Below, piece by piece: positions 9,854 through 17,316 of a DNA stretch of 64,000 nt; positions within the stretch are counted from its first letter, which is position 1; every line of letters begins with the position of its first letter. The notes under the pieces are model-generated. The model was given only the letters and a program-made list of their open reading frames with translations. It ran no database searches and was not told where the DNA came from. The DNA comes from Colwellia sp. 12G3 (GTDB taxonomy: Bacteria; Pseudomonadota; Gammaproteobacteria; Enterobacterales; Alteromonadaceae): NCBI RefSeq assembly GCF_002836775.1, contig NZ_PJAQ01000017.1, positions 372,001-436,000 of the forward strand, read 5' to 3'. A program made the position numbers and the translations under genes.

Positions 9854-10025
9854 AATAAATAACAACTCTTGGTAATCAAATAAATTTAAAAAAGCTAACA
9901 TATTGTTTATGCTAACCAATGTTATAACGTGAGTTTTATTAGGGGTCTCGACACCTAATTTTTGCGATATTCTAACACAACCGAAGGAAATTTATCCGCC
10001 TGTTATTTACTGTGGTAAACGTTCT

Positions 10026-10064
10026 ACCCGATTAACTATGCAATAAATGAATAGTTAATCGGGT
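10026..10064 (-). terminator. Strong hairpin after the DUF2058 gene
   Basis: A 14-bp perfect stem (10026-10039 with 10051-10064) and an 11-base loop start 7 bases after the DUF2058 stop codon. No proper T-run follows on either strand, so it may act as a 3'-end stabiliser or a factor-assisted terminator rather than a classic intrinsic one. Confidence 0.55.
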
Positions 10065-10071
10065 GAAATCT

Positions 10072-10623
10072 CTACCACATCAAATCATCTGGTATTTGAT
10101 AATCTGCGTACGGATCATCTTCATTTGTTTCTTCTACTGCTATTTTGTCGTTTTGAACTAATATGATGGTGCTGTCTAGCTCGGCTACTTTAGCAGCCGT
10201 TTCACTAGTGACAAGATAGGTAGTATCATTTACCCCACACAATGCCAAGCGACCATTTACTAACGCTTTATGGGTGATGCTATCAAGCGATAACTTTTTA
10301 ACTTTAGTACCAAAAGTGTAGTTATATTCACTTTCGCCTCTAACACCGGTGATTTGGTGATGTTCAAGAATTTGATTGATACGTAATTTTTGCTCTTTAT
10401 TGGCAAGTTCACTATTTTTTGCATCATTAAGCGCACTATCTTTGGCCATTTTATCTGCTTTTGATATGGCTAAGTCTTGCTTTACTTGCTCTTGTAAACT
10501 GGCTCCATGCTCAACACCACTTCGCTGTTGCTTGTTTTTCTTACGCTTATCAGCATTGGCTTGACGTGTTTTTTGTTTGGTGGTTAATCCAGCTTTGAGC
10601 AATTGATCTTGAAGGGAGGCCAT
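10072..10623 (-). CDS. DUF2058 family protein (YaiL-like)
   Basis: A 183-residue hydrophilic protein that starts MASLQDQLLKAGL and continues with a Lys/Arg/Gln-rich helix (about residues 15-45), as in the DUF2058/YaiL family, formerly called nucleoprotein/polynucleotide-associated enzyme. The middle is charged and probably coiled coil; the end (about 85-165) is a compact beta-rich part beginning HHQITGVRGESEYNYTFG. The biochemical role is not established; the basic start suggests RNA or ribosome contact. It is a single gene, divergent from ppiC. Confidence 0.88.
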   Translation of the reverse strand: MASLQDQLLKAGLTTKQKTRQANADKRKKNKQQRSGVEHGASLQEQVKQDLAISKADKMAKDSALNDAKNSELANKEQKLRINQILEHHQITGVRGESEYNYTFGTKVKKLSLDSITHKALVNGRLALCGVNDTTYLVTSETAAKVAELDSTIILVQNDKIAVEETNEDDPYADYQIPDDLMW

Positions 10624-11116
10624 CGGTAATCCTTAAAGCGTTAGTACGATATGAATAAAGTATCAGTACAATGGGTGAATAAAAATTGGCGCTATTCTAC
10701 CTATATTTACGTTAGAGTGCGAATAAATCCCGCTACCAATCAACCTGCATCTTTAAGAATGCACTATGGATGTTAGCGATTATAAAATAACAATGAAAGT
10801 GTCAATTTGGGTTTTATTAATGCAATGACCATCTCTATGTACTTAAGGAGCTACCTCCCCGCTGTAAAATAAAAAGCGATACTGACATTTACCCTAGTAT
10901 TTCAAATTGATAAACTCATGAGTTCTCGGTCTTTTTAGCTCATTCAGTCGTTTAACCCTCCTTATCTTATAGCTAATAGTTTAACGAATTCAATAGCTAA
11001 GAAATAACTTTTAGATGCCTTACTTTCAATTATTAATTATATGCGTTAATGTACGTCTGCTTATTATAAATATTTTATAATAAATATGATTTCATAATAC
11101 AGAAATAGGAAGAAGT
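10624..11116. other. 493-bp AT-rich intergenic region between divergent DUF2058 and ppiC
   Basis: I find no open reading frame of note, no tRNA and no convincing structured RNA. It should contain the two divergent promoters. The only clear structure is the AT palindrome at 11061-11083 near ppiC. Confidence 0.5.
11061..11083. promoter_or_regulatory. AT-only palindrome upstream of ppiC
   Basis: TTATTATAAA and TTTATAATAA are exact reverse complements separated by three bases. The repeat ends about 33 bases before the ppiC start and may overlap its promoter (it includes TATAAT-like hexamers on both strands). In AT-rich DNA such symmetry can arise by chance, so regulatory function is only possible. 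Confidence 0.35.
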
Positions 11117-11395
11117 ATGTCTCAAGCAAGTGCACGCCACCTTTTAGTGGATACAGAAGAACAATGTTTAGCCTTAAAAGCAGAAATAGAAGCAGGTAAA
11201 GACTTTGCTGAAGTTGCTAAAGAGCATTCGAACTGCCCATCAAATGCCCAAGGTGGTGATTTAGGTAGCTTTGGCCCAGGTCAGATGGTTCCTGAGTTTG
11301 ATAAAGTTGTTTTTTCAGCGCCTTTAAATACAGTTCAAGGTCCGGTACAAACGCAGTTTGGTTACCATTTATTAGAAGTTACAGCACGTGACTAG
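11117..11395 (+). CDS. ppiC: Small cytosolic parvulin, peptidyl-prolyl cis-trans isomerase C
   Basis: A 92-residue single-domain parvulin with no signal peptide. The rotamase motifs are clear: ARHLLV at the start, FAEVAKEHSNCPS, GGDLGSFGPGQMVPEFDKVVF and TQFGYHLLEV at the end. The length equals E. coli PpiC (93 residues). It speeds prolyl isomerisation in folding proteins. AGGAAG lies about 5 bases before the ATG, and a strong terminator follows the stop codon by about 80 bp, so it is a one-gene transcript. Confidence 0.95.
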   Translation: MSQASARHLLVDTEEQCLALKAEIEAGKDFAEVAKEHSNCPSNAQGGDLGSFGPGQMVPEFDKVVFSAPLNTVQGPVQTQFGYHLLEVTARD

Positions 11396-11474
11396 TAGCG
11401 ATTAAATCGAAACGCTTCAGGAGGTTTGATTTAATAAAGCTTAATGAAATAAAACTCTATTTATTAAAGAGAAT

Positions 11475-11504
11475 AAAAAAGCCGCAACAAGTTGCGGCTT
11501 TTTT
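11475..11504. terminator. Bidirectional intrinsic terminator between ppiC and pit
   Basis: The stem GCCGCAAC/GTTGCGGC is flanked by six A bases on one side and six T bases on the other, so it can end transcripts from both sides. The convergent ppiC (plus) and pit (minus) genes end on either side of it. Confidence 0.92.
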
Positions 11505-11529
11505 GATTCTGTAATCTGGTCAATATTGA

Positions 11530-12825
11530 CTAACTAAACATTGCCTTCATAATCCAGAAGAAGATGATAGATAAACCAGCACCTACCGGTAAGGTGATAA
11601 CCCAAGAAACAACTATGTTACGTACTACAGTCAAATTAATCGCGGCGATACCACGTGCCATACCTACACCTAACACAGCACCAACTAGGGTTTGTGTTGT
11701 TGAGATAGGTAAGCCTGCACCAGAAGCAATAACGACGGTACTAGCCGCAGCTAATTCAGCAGCAAAACCACGGCTCGGTGTTAAATGTGTAATACCTTGG
11801 CCTATGGTTGCAATAACTTTATGACCAAACAAGGCTAGGCCAGCAACAATACCAAAACCACCTAATGGTAATATCCACCAAGCAATCGCTGATTTAGCAG
11901 CAATTTGTCCATCATGTTCAACAATACTTACTACAGCAGCTAATGGACCAATAGCATTGGCAACATCATTTGAGCCATGAGCAAAAGCCATTGCACACGC
12001 AGTAACAATCATAAGTATCGCGAATACTTTTTCTACATTCGCGTAATGTGCCTCTTTCGCAAGCGTCTCATCAAACTTTAATCGGCTAATAAAGTACTTA
12101 CCAATAGCGGCTACAATAACAGCGACAATAGCGGCTAAGTAAAAACCACCTGCGCCCTTAATTTCAAAATTAACAAAGCCTAAATCAACGTTTTCTAGGC
12201 CTATATGCTTAAGGCCTTTTTTGATAGTCACCAATGATAAAACAAAGCCGGCAAGGAACATGTAAGCAGGAACCCAGCGTTTTGCTTGTTGCAGTGGTTT
12301 TTCTGTATCAAAAATAAGTTTTTGCGCACTGTTAAAAATGATAAAGGCAATAATACCTGAGATAAGCGGTGTGATAATCCAGCTTCCCACGATACCGACT
12401 ACCTTGCTCCACTCTACTGCGTCTGTACTAACACCTACGGCAGCAAAGCCAACAATAGCACCAACAATGGAATGTGTTGTAGAAACAGGCCAGCCTAAAG
12501 CTGAGGCGATTAATAGCCAAGTAGCTGCAGCAAAAAGCGCAGAGATCATGCCATAAACAAGCAGTTCTGGTGTGTCAATAAAGTAACTAGCATCGATAAT
12601 GCCTTTACGTATCGTTGACGTCACTTCACCACCAGCAAGGTAAGCACCGGCAAATTCAAAAACCATCGCTATAATAATGGCTTGTTTAATTGTTAATGCT
12701 TTTGAACCAACAGAGGTTCCCATCGCATTCGCCACGTCATTGGCACCAATGCCCCATGCCATGAAGAAGCCAACTACGGCAGCAAGAATTACAAAAGTGC
12801 CGCCTGAGTTAAGTATAATATCCAT
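11530..12825 (-). CDS. pit: Low-affinity inorganic phosphate transporter, PiT family
   Basis: A 431-residue permease with about ten membrane helices and the two inverted PiT signature repeats: GANDVANAMGTSVGSKAL near residues 27-44 and GSNDVANAIGPLAAV near 286-300. These form the phosphate and cation binding site. The family imports metal-phosphate or phosphate with H+ or Na+. It follows the DUF47 gene by 10 bp on the same strand, a common pairing in which the PhoU-like DUF47 protein is thought to regulate the transporter. It lies beside the Pst operon, so the cell keeps low- and high-affinity phosphate uptake together. Confidence 0.94.
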   Translation of the reverse strand: MDIILNSGGTFVILAAVVGFFMAWGIGANDVANAMGTSVGSKALTIKQAIIIAMVFEFAGAYLAGGEVTSTIRKGIIDASYFIDTPELLVYGMISALFAAATWLLIASALGWPVSTTHSIVGAIVGFAAVGVSTDAVEWSKVVGIVGSWIITPLISGIIAFIIFNSAQKLIFDTEKPLQQAKRWVPAYMFLAGFVLSLVTIKKGLKHIGLENVDLGFVNFEIKGAGGFYLAAIVAVIVAAIGKYFISRLKFDETLAKEAHYANVEKVFAILMIVTACAMAFAHGSNDVANAIGPLAAVVSIVEHDGQIAAKSAIAWWILPLGGFGIVAGLALFGHKVIATIGQGITHLTPSRGFAAELAAASTVVIASGAGLPISTTQTLVGAVLGVGMARGIAAINLTVVRNIVVSWVITLPVGAGLSIIFFWIMKAMFS

Positions 12826-12835
12826 CAGTTAAGCC

Positions 12836-13516
12836 TTATTTTCTAGCAAGAAGAATTTCTAAACGTGCACCTACACGTTCAGCAAGATCGGCTAAATCGC
12901 CAACCCAATCAATAATTTGATATAAGAACATTACATCAATTGGATTCAAATCCTTTTCAATCGCTAATAAGTTTTTACGCAAAATAATTTGTAAGCCATC
13001 CGTGTCATCTTCAATAGCATCGAGCTGATTGATCATTTTCTCAACCAATACAACTTCACGTCCACGAAAACCAGTTTCTAATAAATCATCTAATTCATTT
13101 ATCGCTTCTGCTGCTTTTTCAGTAGCATCAATACAACGCGCTAAATAAATAGAAAACTCAGCTTGTAAACTAACCGGTACTTCAAGCTTGCGCCCCAATA
13201 CACGACCAGCAATATCTTTTGCTTTGTTTGCTATTTTGTCTTGTTGGGTAAGTAATTCAAGTAAGTCAGCTCTATCAACTGGCATAAATAAACCACCAGG
13301 AAGCTCTAGACGTAATTGACGTTTAAGGGTGTCAGCATCTTGCTCTAACTTTGAAAGTTTACGACGAATTTTTGCCGCTTCACTCCAGTCATTTGCAGTA
13401 CATGCCTCAAAAAAAGGAATTAGTTGTTTACTACATTTAACAACTATTTGAATATGTTTTTCTAACGGTTTTATCGGTGATTTTGCAAATACACCTAGGA
13501 TTGTATTTCTGGCCAT
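12836..13516 (-). CDS. DUF47 (TIGR00153) PhoU-like protein
   Basis: The start at 13516 (MARNTILGVFAKSPI) matches the family N-terminus and has GGAAA about 8 bases upstream; an earlier in-frame start at 13576 is not supported. The 226 residues are almost all alpha-helix, with PhoU-like acidic heptads (DDLLETGFRGREV, DAIEDDTD). DUF47 proteins are encoded next to PiT permeases and are considered PhoU-like regulators or chaperones of phosphate uptake. It is the first gene of the DUF47-pit operon. The leader carries repeated GTTAAATG blocks. Confidence 0.9.
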   Translation of the reverse strand: MARNTILGVFAKSPIKPLEKHIQIVVKCSKQLIPFFEACTANDWSEAAKIRRKLSKLEQDADTLKRQLRLELPGGLFMPVDRADLLELLTQQDKIANKAKDIAGRVLGRKLEVPVSLQAEFSIYLARCIDATEKAAEAINELDDLLETGFRGREVVLVEKMINQLDAIEDDTDGLQIILRKNLLAIEKDLNPIDVMFLYQIIDWVGDLADLAERVGARLEILLARK

Positions 13517-13573
13517 AATTGTGTTTCCAGTCAGTATAACTCTCGTCATTGCTATTCGTTGCGGATAGTAACC

Positions 13574-13610
13574 CATTTAACTTCTAATGTTAAATGCTAA
13601 TGTTAAATGC
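13574..13610. repeat. Direct and inverted repeats in the DUF47-pit leader
   Basis: The 13-bp unit TAATGTTAAATGC occurs twice in tandem (13585-13597, 13598-13610). In addition CATTTAAC (13574-13581) is the reverse complement of GTTAAATG in each unit (13589-13596, 13602-13609). The block lies about 60-95 bases upstream of the DUF47 start. It could be a regulator-binding cluster or a short replication-slippage duplication. No good Pho box was found here. Confidence 0.5.
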
Positions 13611-13745
13611 TAATAAAGGGCTGAAATACGTGCCTTCATTAGCTAACCGTAACCGTGAAATTCTGTTTTGCTGAGTACATCTGCAGTACGCAGTTAATTC
13701 ATTGAATTTATTATATTTTACATAAAAAATTAACTTGGAAATGAA

Positions 13746-14447
13746 TTATAAATTTTTCATATCTTCAGCGGTGGTGTGGCGTACAACCTTGCCTTTAACA
13801 AAATAAATAATGTACTCACAGATGTTTTGACAGCGATCTCCAATACGTTCCAATGCCCTTGCTGACCAAATAACCGTCATCACTTGTGGTATTGAACGTG
13901 GGTCTTCCATCATATAGGTCATCAATTGACGCATTAACGCTTCATACTCACGGTTAATTTTGTCATCCATTTGATGAATTTTAATCGCAGCGTCGCAATC
14001 CATGCGCGTAAAGGCATCGAGACTTGCTTGTAAAAACTCTAGCACTCGTCGACCTAAATTATCGAGATTAACCAATAAATCTTGCTGTGATGAAGAAAAA
14101 CTTTCTAGCGCAACTTTGGCTATTTTCTGTGCCTCATCACCTATTCGCTCTAAATCGGCAATGGTTTTCACCACGGCCATAATTAAACGTAAGTCGCCAG
14201 CAGCAGGTTGGCGCTTGGCAATTATACGCGTACATTCATCATCAATACTGACTTCATAAGCATTAACTTGATAATCATTAGTTAATACTTGCTTAGCTAA
14301 CTCAACATTAGCTTGCTCAACAGAAGCTAATGCATCAGTTAGCTGTTTCTCGACTAAGCCGCCCATATGCATAACATTATTAATGACGCGTTCTAAATCT
14401 TCATTGAATTGGCCTGAAATATGACGACCAATCTGTAAATTATCCAT
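13746..14447 (-). CDS. phoU: Phosphate-specific transport system accessory protein PhoU
   Basis: A 233-residue all-helical protein made of two PhoU repeats, with the metal-binding acidic motifs DDKINREYEAL and IGDRCQNICEY in the second repeat and ERIGDEAQKIAK in the first. The start at 14447 (MDNLQIGRHIS) has AAGGA 7 bases upstream; the alternative TTG at 14462 is unlikely. PhoU damps Pst transport and PhoR-PhoB signalling when phosphate is ample. It is the last gene of pstC-pstA-pstB-phoU, 44 bp after pstB. Confidence 0.96.
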   Translation of the reverse strand: MDNLQIGRHISGQFNEDLERVINNVMHMGGLVEKQLTDALASVEQANVELAKQVLTNDYQVNAYEVSIDDECTRIIAKRQPAAGDLRLIMAVVKTIADLERIGDEAQKIAKVALESFSSSQQDLLVNLDNLGRRVLEFLQASLDAFTRMDCDAAIKIHQMDDKINREYEALMRQLMTYMMEDPRSIPQVMTVIWSARALERIGDRCQNICEYIIYFVKGKVVRHTTAEDMKNL

Positions 14448-14506
14448 GGGATGTCCTTCCAAAGGTATGTGCTTGCATCTTATCTCTACTTATTACGAAT
14501 AGAGTA

Positions 14507-15346
14507 TTAACCATAACGGCCAGTAATATAATCTTCAGTTTTCTTTTTCAGTGGCGTGGTAAACAAAGTATTAGTGTCACTGTACTCTATTAAATCACCC
14601 ATATACATAAATGCTGTTTGATCTGACACGCGCGCAGCTTGTTGCATATTATGCGTAACGATTACCACGGTAAATTGCTTTTTAAGATCATTAATTAGCT
14701 CTTCAATGGTTAAGGTTGAAATGGGATCGAGTGCTGAAGTAGGTTCATCAAGTAATAACACCTCAGGTTGAATAGCAATAGCACGAGCAATCACTAAACG
14801 TTGTTGCTGACCGCCAGAAAGACCTAAGGCACTTTCGTGCAATCTGTCTTTCACTTCATTCCAAAGCGCCGCACTACGCAATGATTGCTCGGCTGCTTCA
14901 TCAAGTTTTCGACGGTTGTTTTCACCCATAATACGTAAACCATAGACCACATTTTCATAAATGGTTTTAGGAAAAGGATTAGGTCGTTGAAATACCATGC
15001 CTACTTTTCGTCTTAGCTCAGCAACATCCACATGTTTGTCATAGATATTATTGCCATGAAGATTTATCTCACCCGTGATATGGCAATCATCCACTAAGTC
15101 GTTCATGCGATTAATAGAACGTAATAACGTTGATTTACCACAACCACTTGGCCCAATGAACGCTGTTACCTGCCCTTTGGGAATAGACATAGTGATATTA
15201 TTTAACGCTTGTTTTTTACCATAGAATAAATTTAATTTATTAATATCTAAGGCAACTTGATCTGGTGTTAAATTTGTTAAATCTAACTTTTTTTTAAAAG
15301 ATGTATCTGAGCCAGGCGCTAACGCTTTTGGGCTAATAGAAATCAT
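14507..15346 (-). CDS. pstB: Phosphate ABC transporter ATP-binding protein PstB
   Basis: A 279-residue ABC ATPase with Walker [10 protein letters not shown], signature LSGGQQQRL, Walker [12 protein letters not shown] and the switch His in IVTHNMQQ. The segment [19 protein letters not shown] is diagnostic for PstB. About 25 residues at the N-terminus precede the usual start of the domain. It powers phosphate import through PstA/PstC. It is separated from pstA by 137 bp holding two perfect palindromes, so its level may be set apart from that of the permeases. Confidence 0.97.
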   Translation of the reverse strand: MISISPKALAPGSDTSFKKKLDLTNLTPDQVALDINKLNLFYGKKQALNNITMSIPKGQVTAFIGPSGCGKSTLLRSINRMNDLVDDCHITGEINLHGNNIYDKHVDVAELRRKVGMVFQRPNPFPKTIYENVVYGLRIMGENNRRKLDEAAEQSLRSAALWNEVKDRLHESALGLSGGQQQRLVIARAIAIQPEVLLLDEPTSALDPISTLTIEELINDLKKQFTVVIVTHNMQQAARVSDQTAFMYMGDLIEYSDTNTLFTTPLKKKTEDYITGRYG

Positions 15347-15410
15347 AATAGGTGCTTCTCTAATTACTTTTCATTAATCATTAAGTATGAATTTAAAATT
15401 ATTAATTGAT

Positions 15411-15435
15411 ACTTAGTAATTTTAAATTACTAAGT
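15411..15435. repeat. Perfect 12-bp palindrome, first of two between pstA and pstB
   Basis: ACTTAGTAATTT and AAATTACTAAGT are exact reverse complements around one central T. It directly abuts the second palindrome at 15436. An outer pair TAAGTAT (15382-15388) with ATACTTA (15409-15415) overlaps it. In the pst transcript it would form an AU-rich hairpin in the 137-base spacer before pstB. Confidence 0.8.
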
Positions 15436-15464
15436 GCAATGAGTAACTTCAAGTTACTCATTGC
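15436..15464. repeat. Perfect 14-bp palindrome, second of two between pstA and pstB
   Basis: GCAATGAGTAACTT and AAGTTACTCATTGC are exact reverse complements around one central C. It begins 20 bases past the pstA stop on the transcript and has no T-run after it, so a processing or stability hairpin is more likely than a terminator. Confidence 0.8.
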
Positions 15465-15483
15465 TAAATGTTATGTGAGCAAA

Positions 15484-17121
15484 CTAGTGCTCTAGCATCT
15501 TATATCGTTCACGTAATTTATTACGGATTGAAACGGCAGTCATATTCAAAGCAACAATGATGCTTACCAAAAGTAAGGCGGTTGCAAAGACTAACGGACG
15601 TGCGGCTTCAACATTGGGACTTTGGAAACCGACATCATAGATATGAAATCCTAAATGCATGAATTTTCTATCTAAGTGTAAGAATGGGAAATTACCATCT
15701 AACGGTAAATTAGGTGCCATTTTAACAACACCGACCAACATTAATGGCGCTACTTCGCCTGCGGCACGAGCAATCGCTAAAATAATACCTGTCATAATCG
15801 CAGGACTAGCGATAGGTAAAATAATACGCCACAAGGTCTCGGCTTTGGTTGCACCTAATGCTAAAGAGCCATGGCGCATCTCTGAAGGAATCCGTGATAG
15901 CCCTTCCTCTGTTGACACTATCACTACGGGTAACGTTAATATAGCCAATGTCAGTGCTGACCATAAAACCCCAGGAGTACCAAAGGTAGGGCTAGGTAAG
16001 TTTTCTGAATAAAACAATTGGTCGAGTGAACCACCCACCATATAAACAAAGAATCCTAAACCAAAAACGCCGTAAACAATAGAAGGTACGCCGGCTAGAT
16101 TGATTACCGCAATACGTAAAAGTTTAGTAAAAGCATTTTTACCCGCATACTCATGTAAATAAATAGCAGCGATGACACCAAACGGTGAAACGATGACTGT
16201 CATTAATAACACCATAAGCACTGTGCCAAAAATAGCAGGAAACACACCACCTTCGGTATTGGCTTCACGAGGATCGTCAATAAGAAATGAGCCAATGTGA
16301 CTAAAGAATAATGCTGTTTTTTCTATCACACTAAGCTGGTTATTAAAGGTAACTTTAAGAATATATTCAAAGTTAATCGTAACGAGTTGACCATCCATAG
16401 CACGCATAACGATATGATCACGAGATATTTGTTCTCGATAGCCCATCAATTCTTGCTCTAGTAATGCGTAGTCTTGATTCAGTGTCGCTATTTCACTGTC
16501 AATTTGTGCTTGCAACTCCGCTGTTAGCTTGTTTTCTAATTGATACTTACGCGTTTTTAAACGTAAACGCTCTAATTGATAGTTGATAGCGCCTATATCA
16601 GATTTTTGTAAATCATCAATTTGGTCTTGAAAGTTATCAACTCGCGCTAATAATTCAGACAGCTTACTTTCGTCGACTTCTTTTCCATCAACGACGACGC
16701 TTTCAATGAAGCCGTAAAAATTACCATTAGTACGGCGCTCGATAACAACTAAGTCATTTGGGGTTTGTGTCTTTTGAATATTATGACTTAACAACCAACG
16801 AAAATCTAAACTCACCAACTCTCGGTTACCTGTTTTGATTAACAAACGCTCTAATATTTCTTGCTCAGGATCAAGCGCCAAATTTAAATGTGCTAATTGG
16901 CTTACTGGGATTTGCTCTCTATCGTATATTTCACCGATGACAACACTCTTCGCGCCATGTTGATCGGTAAGATCAAATTGGTATAGTTCACTTGGCCAAA
17001 AATATGATAAGCCGCGTGATGCGATAAGCCATAAAAGGCCTAACACTGAAATTAAACTGATACTTACGCCACCTGCCGATAACCATATCCACGGTGAACC
17101 CGACCTAAACCATTTATTCAT
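15484..17121 (-). CDS. pstA: Phosphate ABC transporter permease PstA, long form
   Basis: At 545 residues this is nearly twice the length of E. coli PstA (296). The first membrane helix lies at about residues 12-34. A large periplasmic insertion of some 230 residues follows, including a heptad-rich coiled coil near 165-230 (DQIDDLQKSDIGAINYQLERL and on). The remaining five helices and the EAA loop (GSLALGATKAETLWRIILP) are those of a normal PstA. It forms the membrane pore with PstC. Long PstA forms occur with long PstC in other marine gammaproteobacteria. The 195-bp gap before it on the transcript contains one copy of a dispersed repeat. Confidence 0.94.
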   Translation of the reverse strand: MNKWFRSGSPWIWLSAGGVSISLISVLGLLWLIASRGLSYFWPSELYQFDLTDQHGAKSVVIGEIYDREQIPVSQLAHLNLALDPEQEILERLLIKTGNRELVSLDFRWLLSHNIQKTQTPNDLVVIERRTNGNFYGFIESVVVDGKEVDESKLSELLARVDNFQDQIDDLQKSDIGAINYQLERLRLKTRKYQLENKLTAELQAQIDSEIATLNQDYALLEQELMGYREQISRDHIVMRAMDGQLVTINFEYILKVTFNNQLSVIEKTALFFSHIGSFLIDDPREANTEGGVFPAIFGTVLMVLLMTVIVSPFGVIAAIYLHEYAGKNAFTKLLRIAVINLAGVPSIVYGVFGLGFFVYMVGGSLDQLFYSENLPSPTFGTPGVLWSALTLAILTLPVVIVSTEEGLSRIPSEMRHGSLALGATKAETLWRIILPIASPAIMTGIILAIARAAGEVAPLMLVGVVKMAPNLPLDGNFPFLHLDRKFMHLGFHIYDVGFQSPNVEAARPLVFATALLLVSIIVALNMTAVSIRNKLRERYKMLEH

Positions 17122-17181
17122 AAAGTAACTCTATTTATTGTTTATAACTACGCATCTTGTTGTTGTATGATTCAATTTTCG

Positions 17182-17255
17182 TGTCAAAAGTACTCATTGA
17201 TAGTCATCAACTCCGTGCTTTTTCCTTTAAATTAAACCATACAGCTTAAAGATGA
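17182..17255 (+). repeat. Dispersed ~75-bp hairpin element, copy 1 (between pstC and pstA)
   Basis: The element starts TGTCAAAAGTACTCA and matches 60949 onward for about 75 bases, best over the first 48. It forms an outer stem AAAAGTAC/GTGCTTTT (with one G-T) and an inner stem TTGAT (17197-17201) and ATCAA (17206-17210). In copy 2 the inner stem is CTGAC/GTCAG, two compensatory pair swaps. It lies in the pst operon on the strand opposite to transcription. Confidence 0.75.
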
Positions 17256-17316
17256 GCAGCTATGAAATTCATTTAATATATCTATTGGATTTTTATAAAT
17301 ATTACAAATCACTACA

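Noticed and set aside
17197..17210. TTGATAGTCATCAA, a perfect match to the FNR consensus, upstream of pstA
   Set aside because: It is the inner stem of the dispersed hairpin element. The other copy (60964-60977) has CTGACATTCGTCAG, so the symmetry is kept but the FNR bases are not. The match is best explained by the hairpin.
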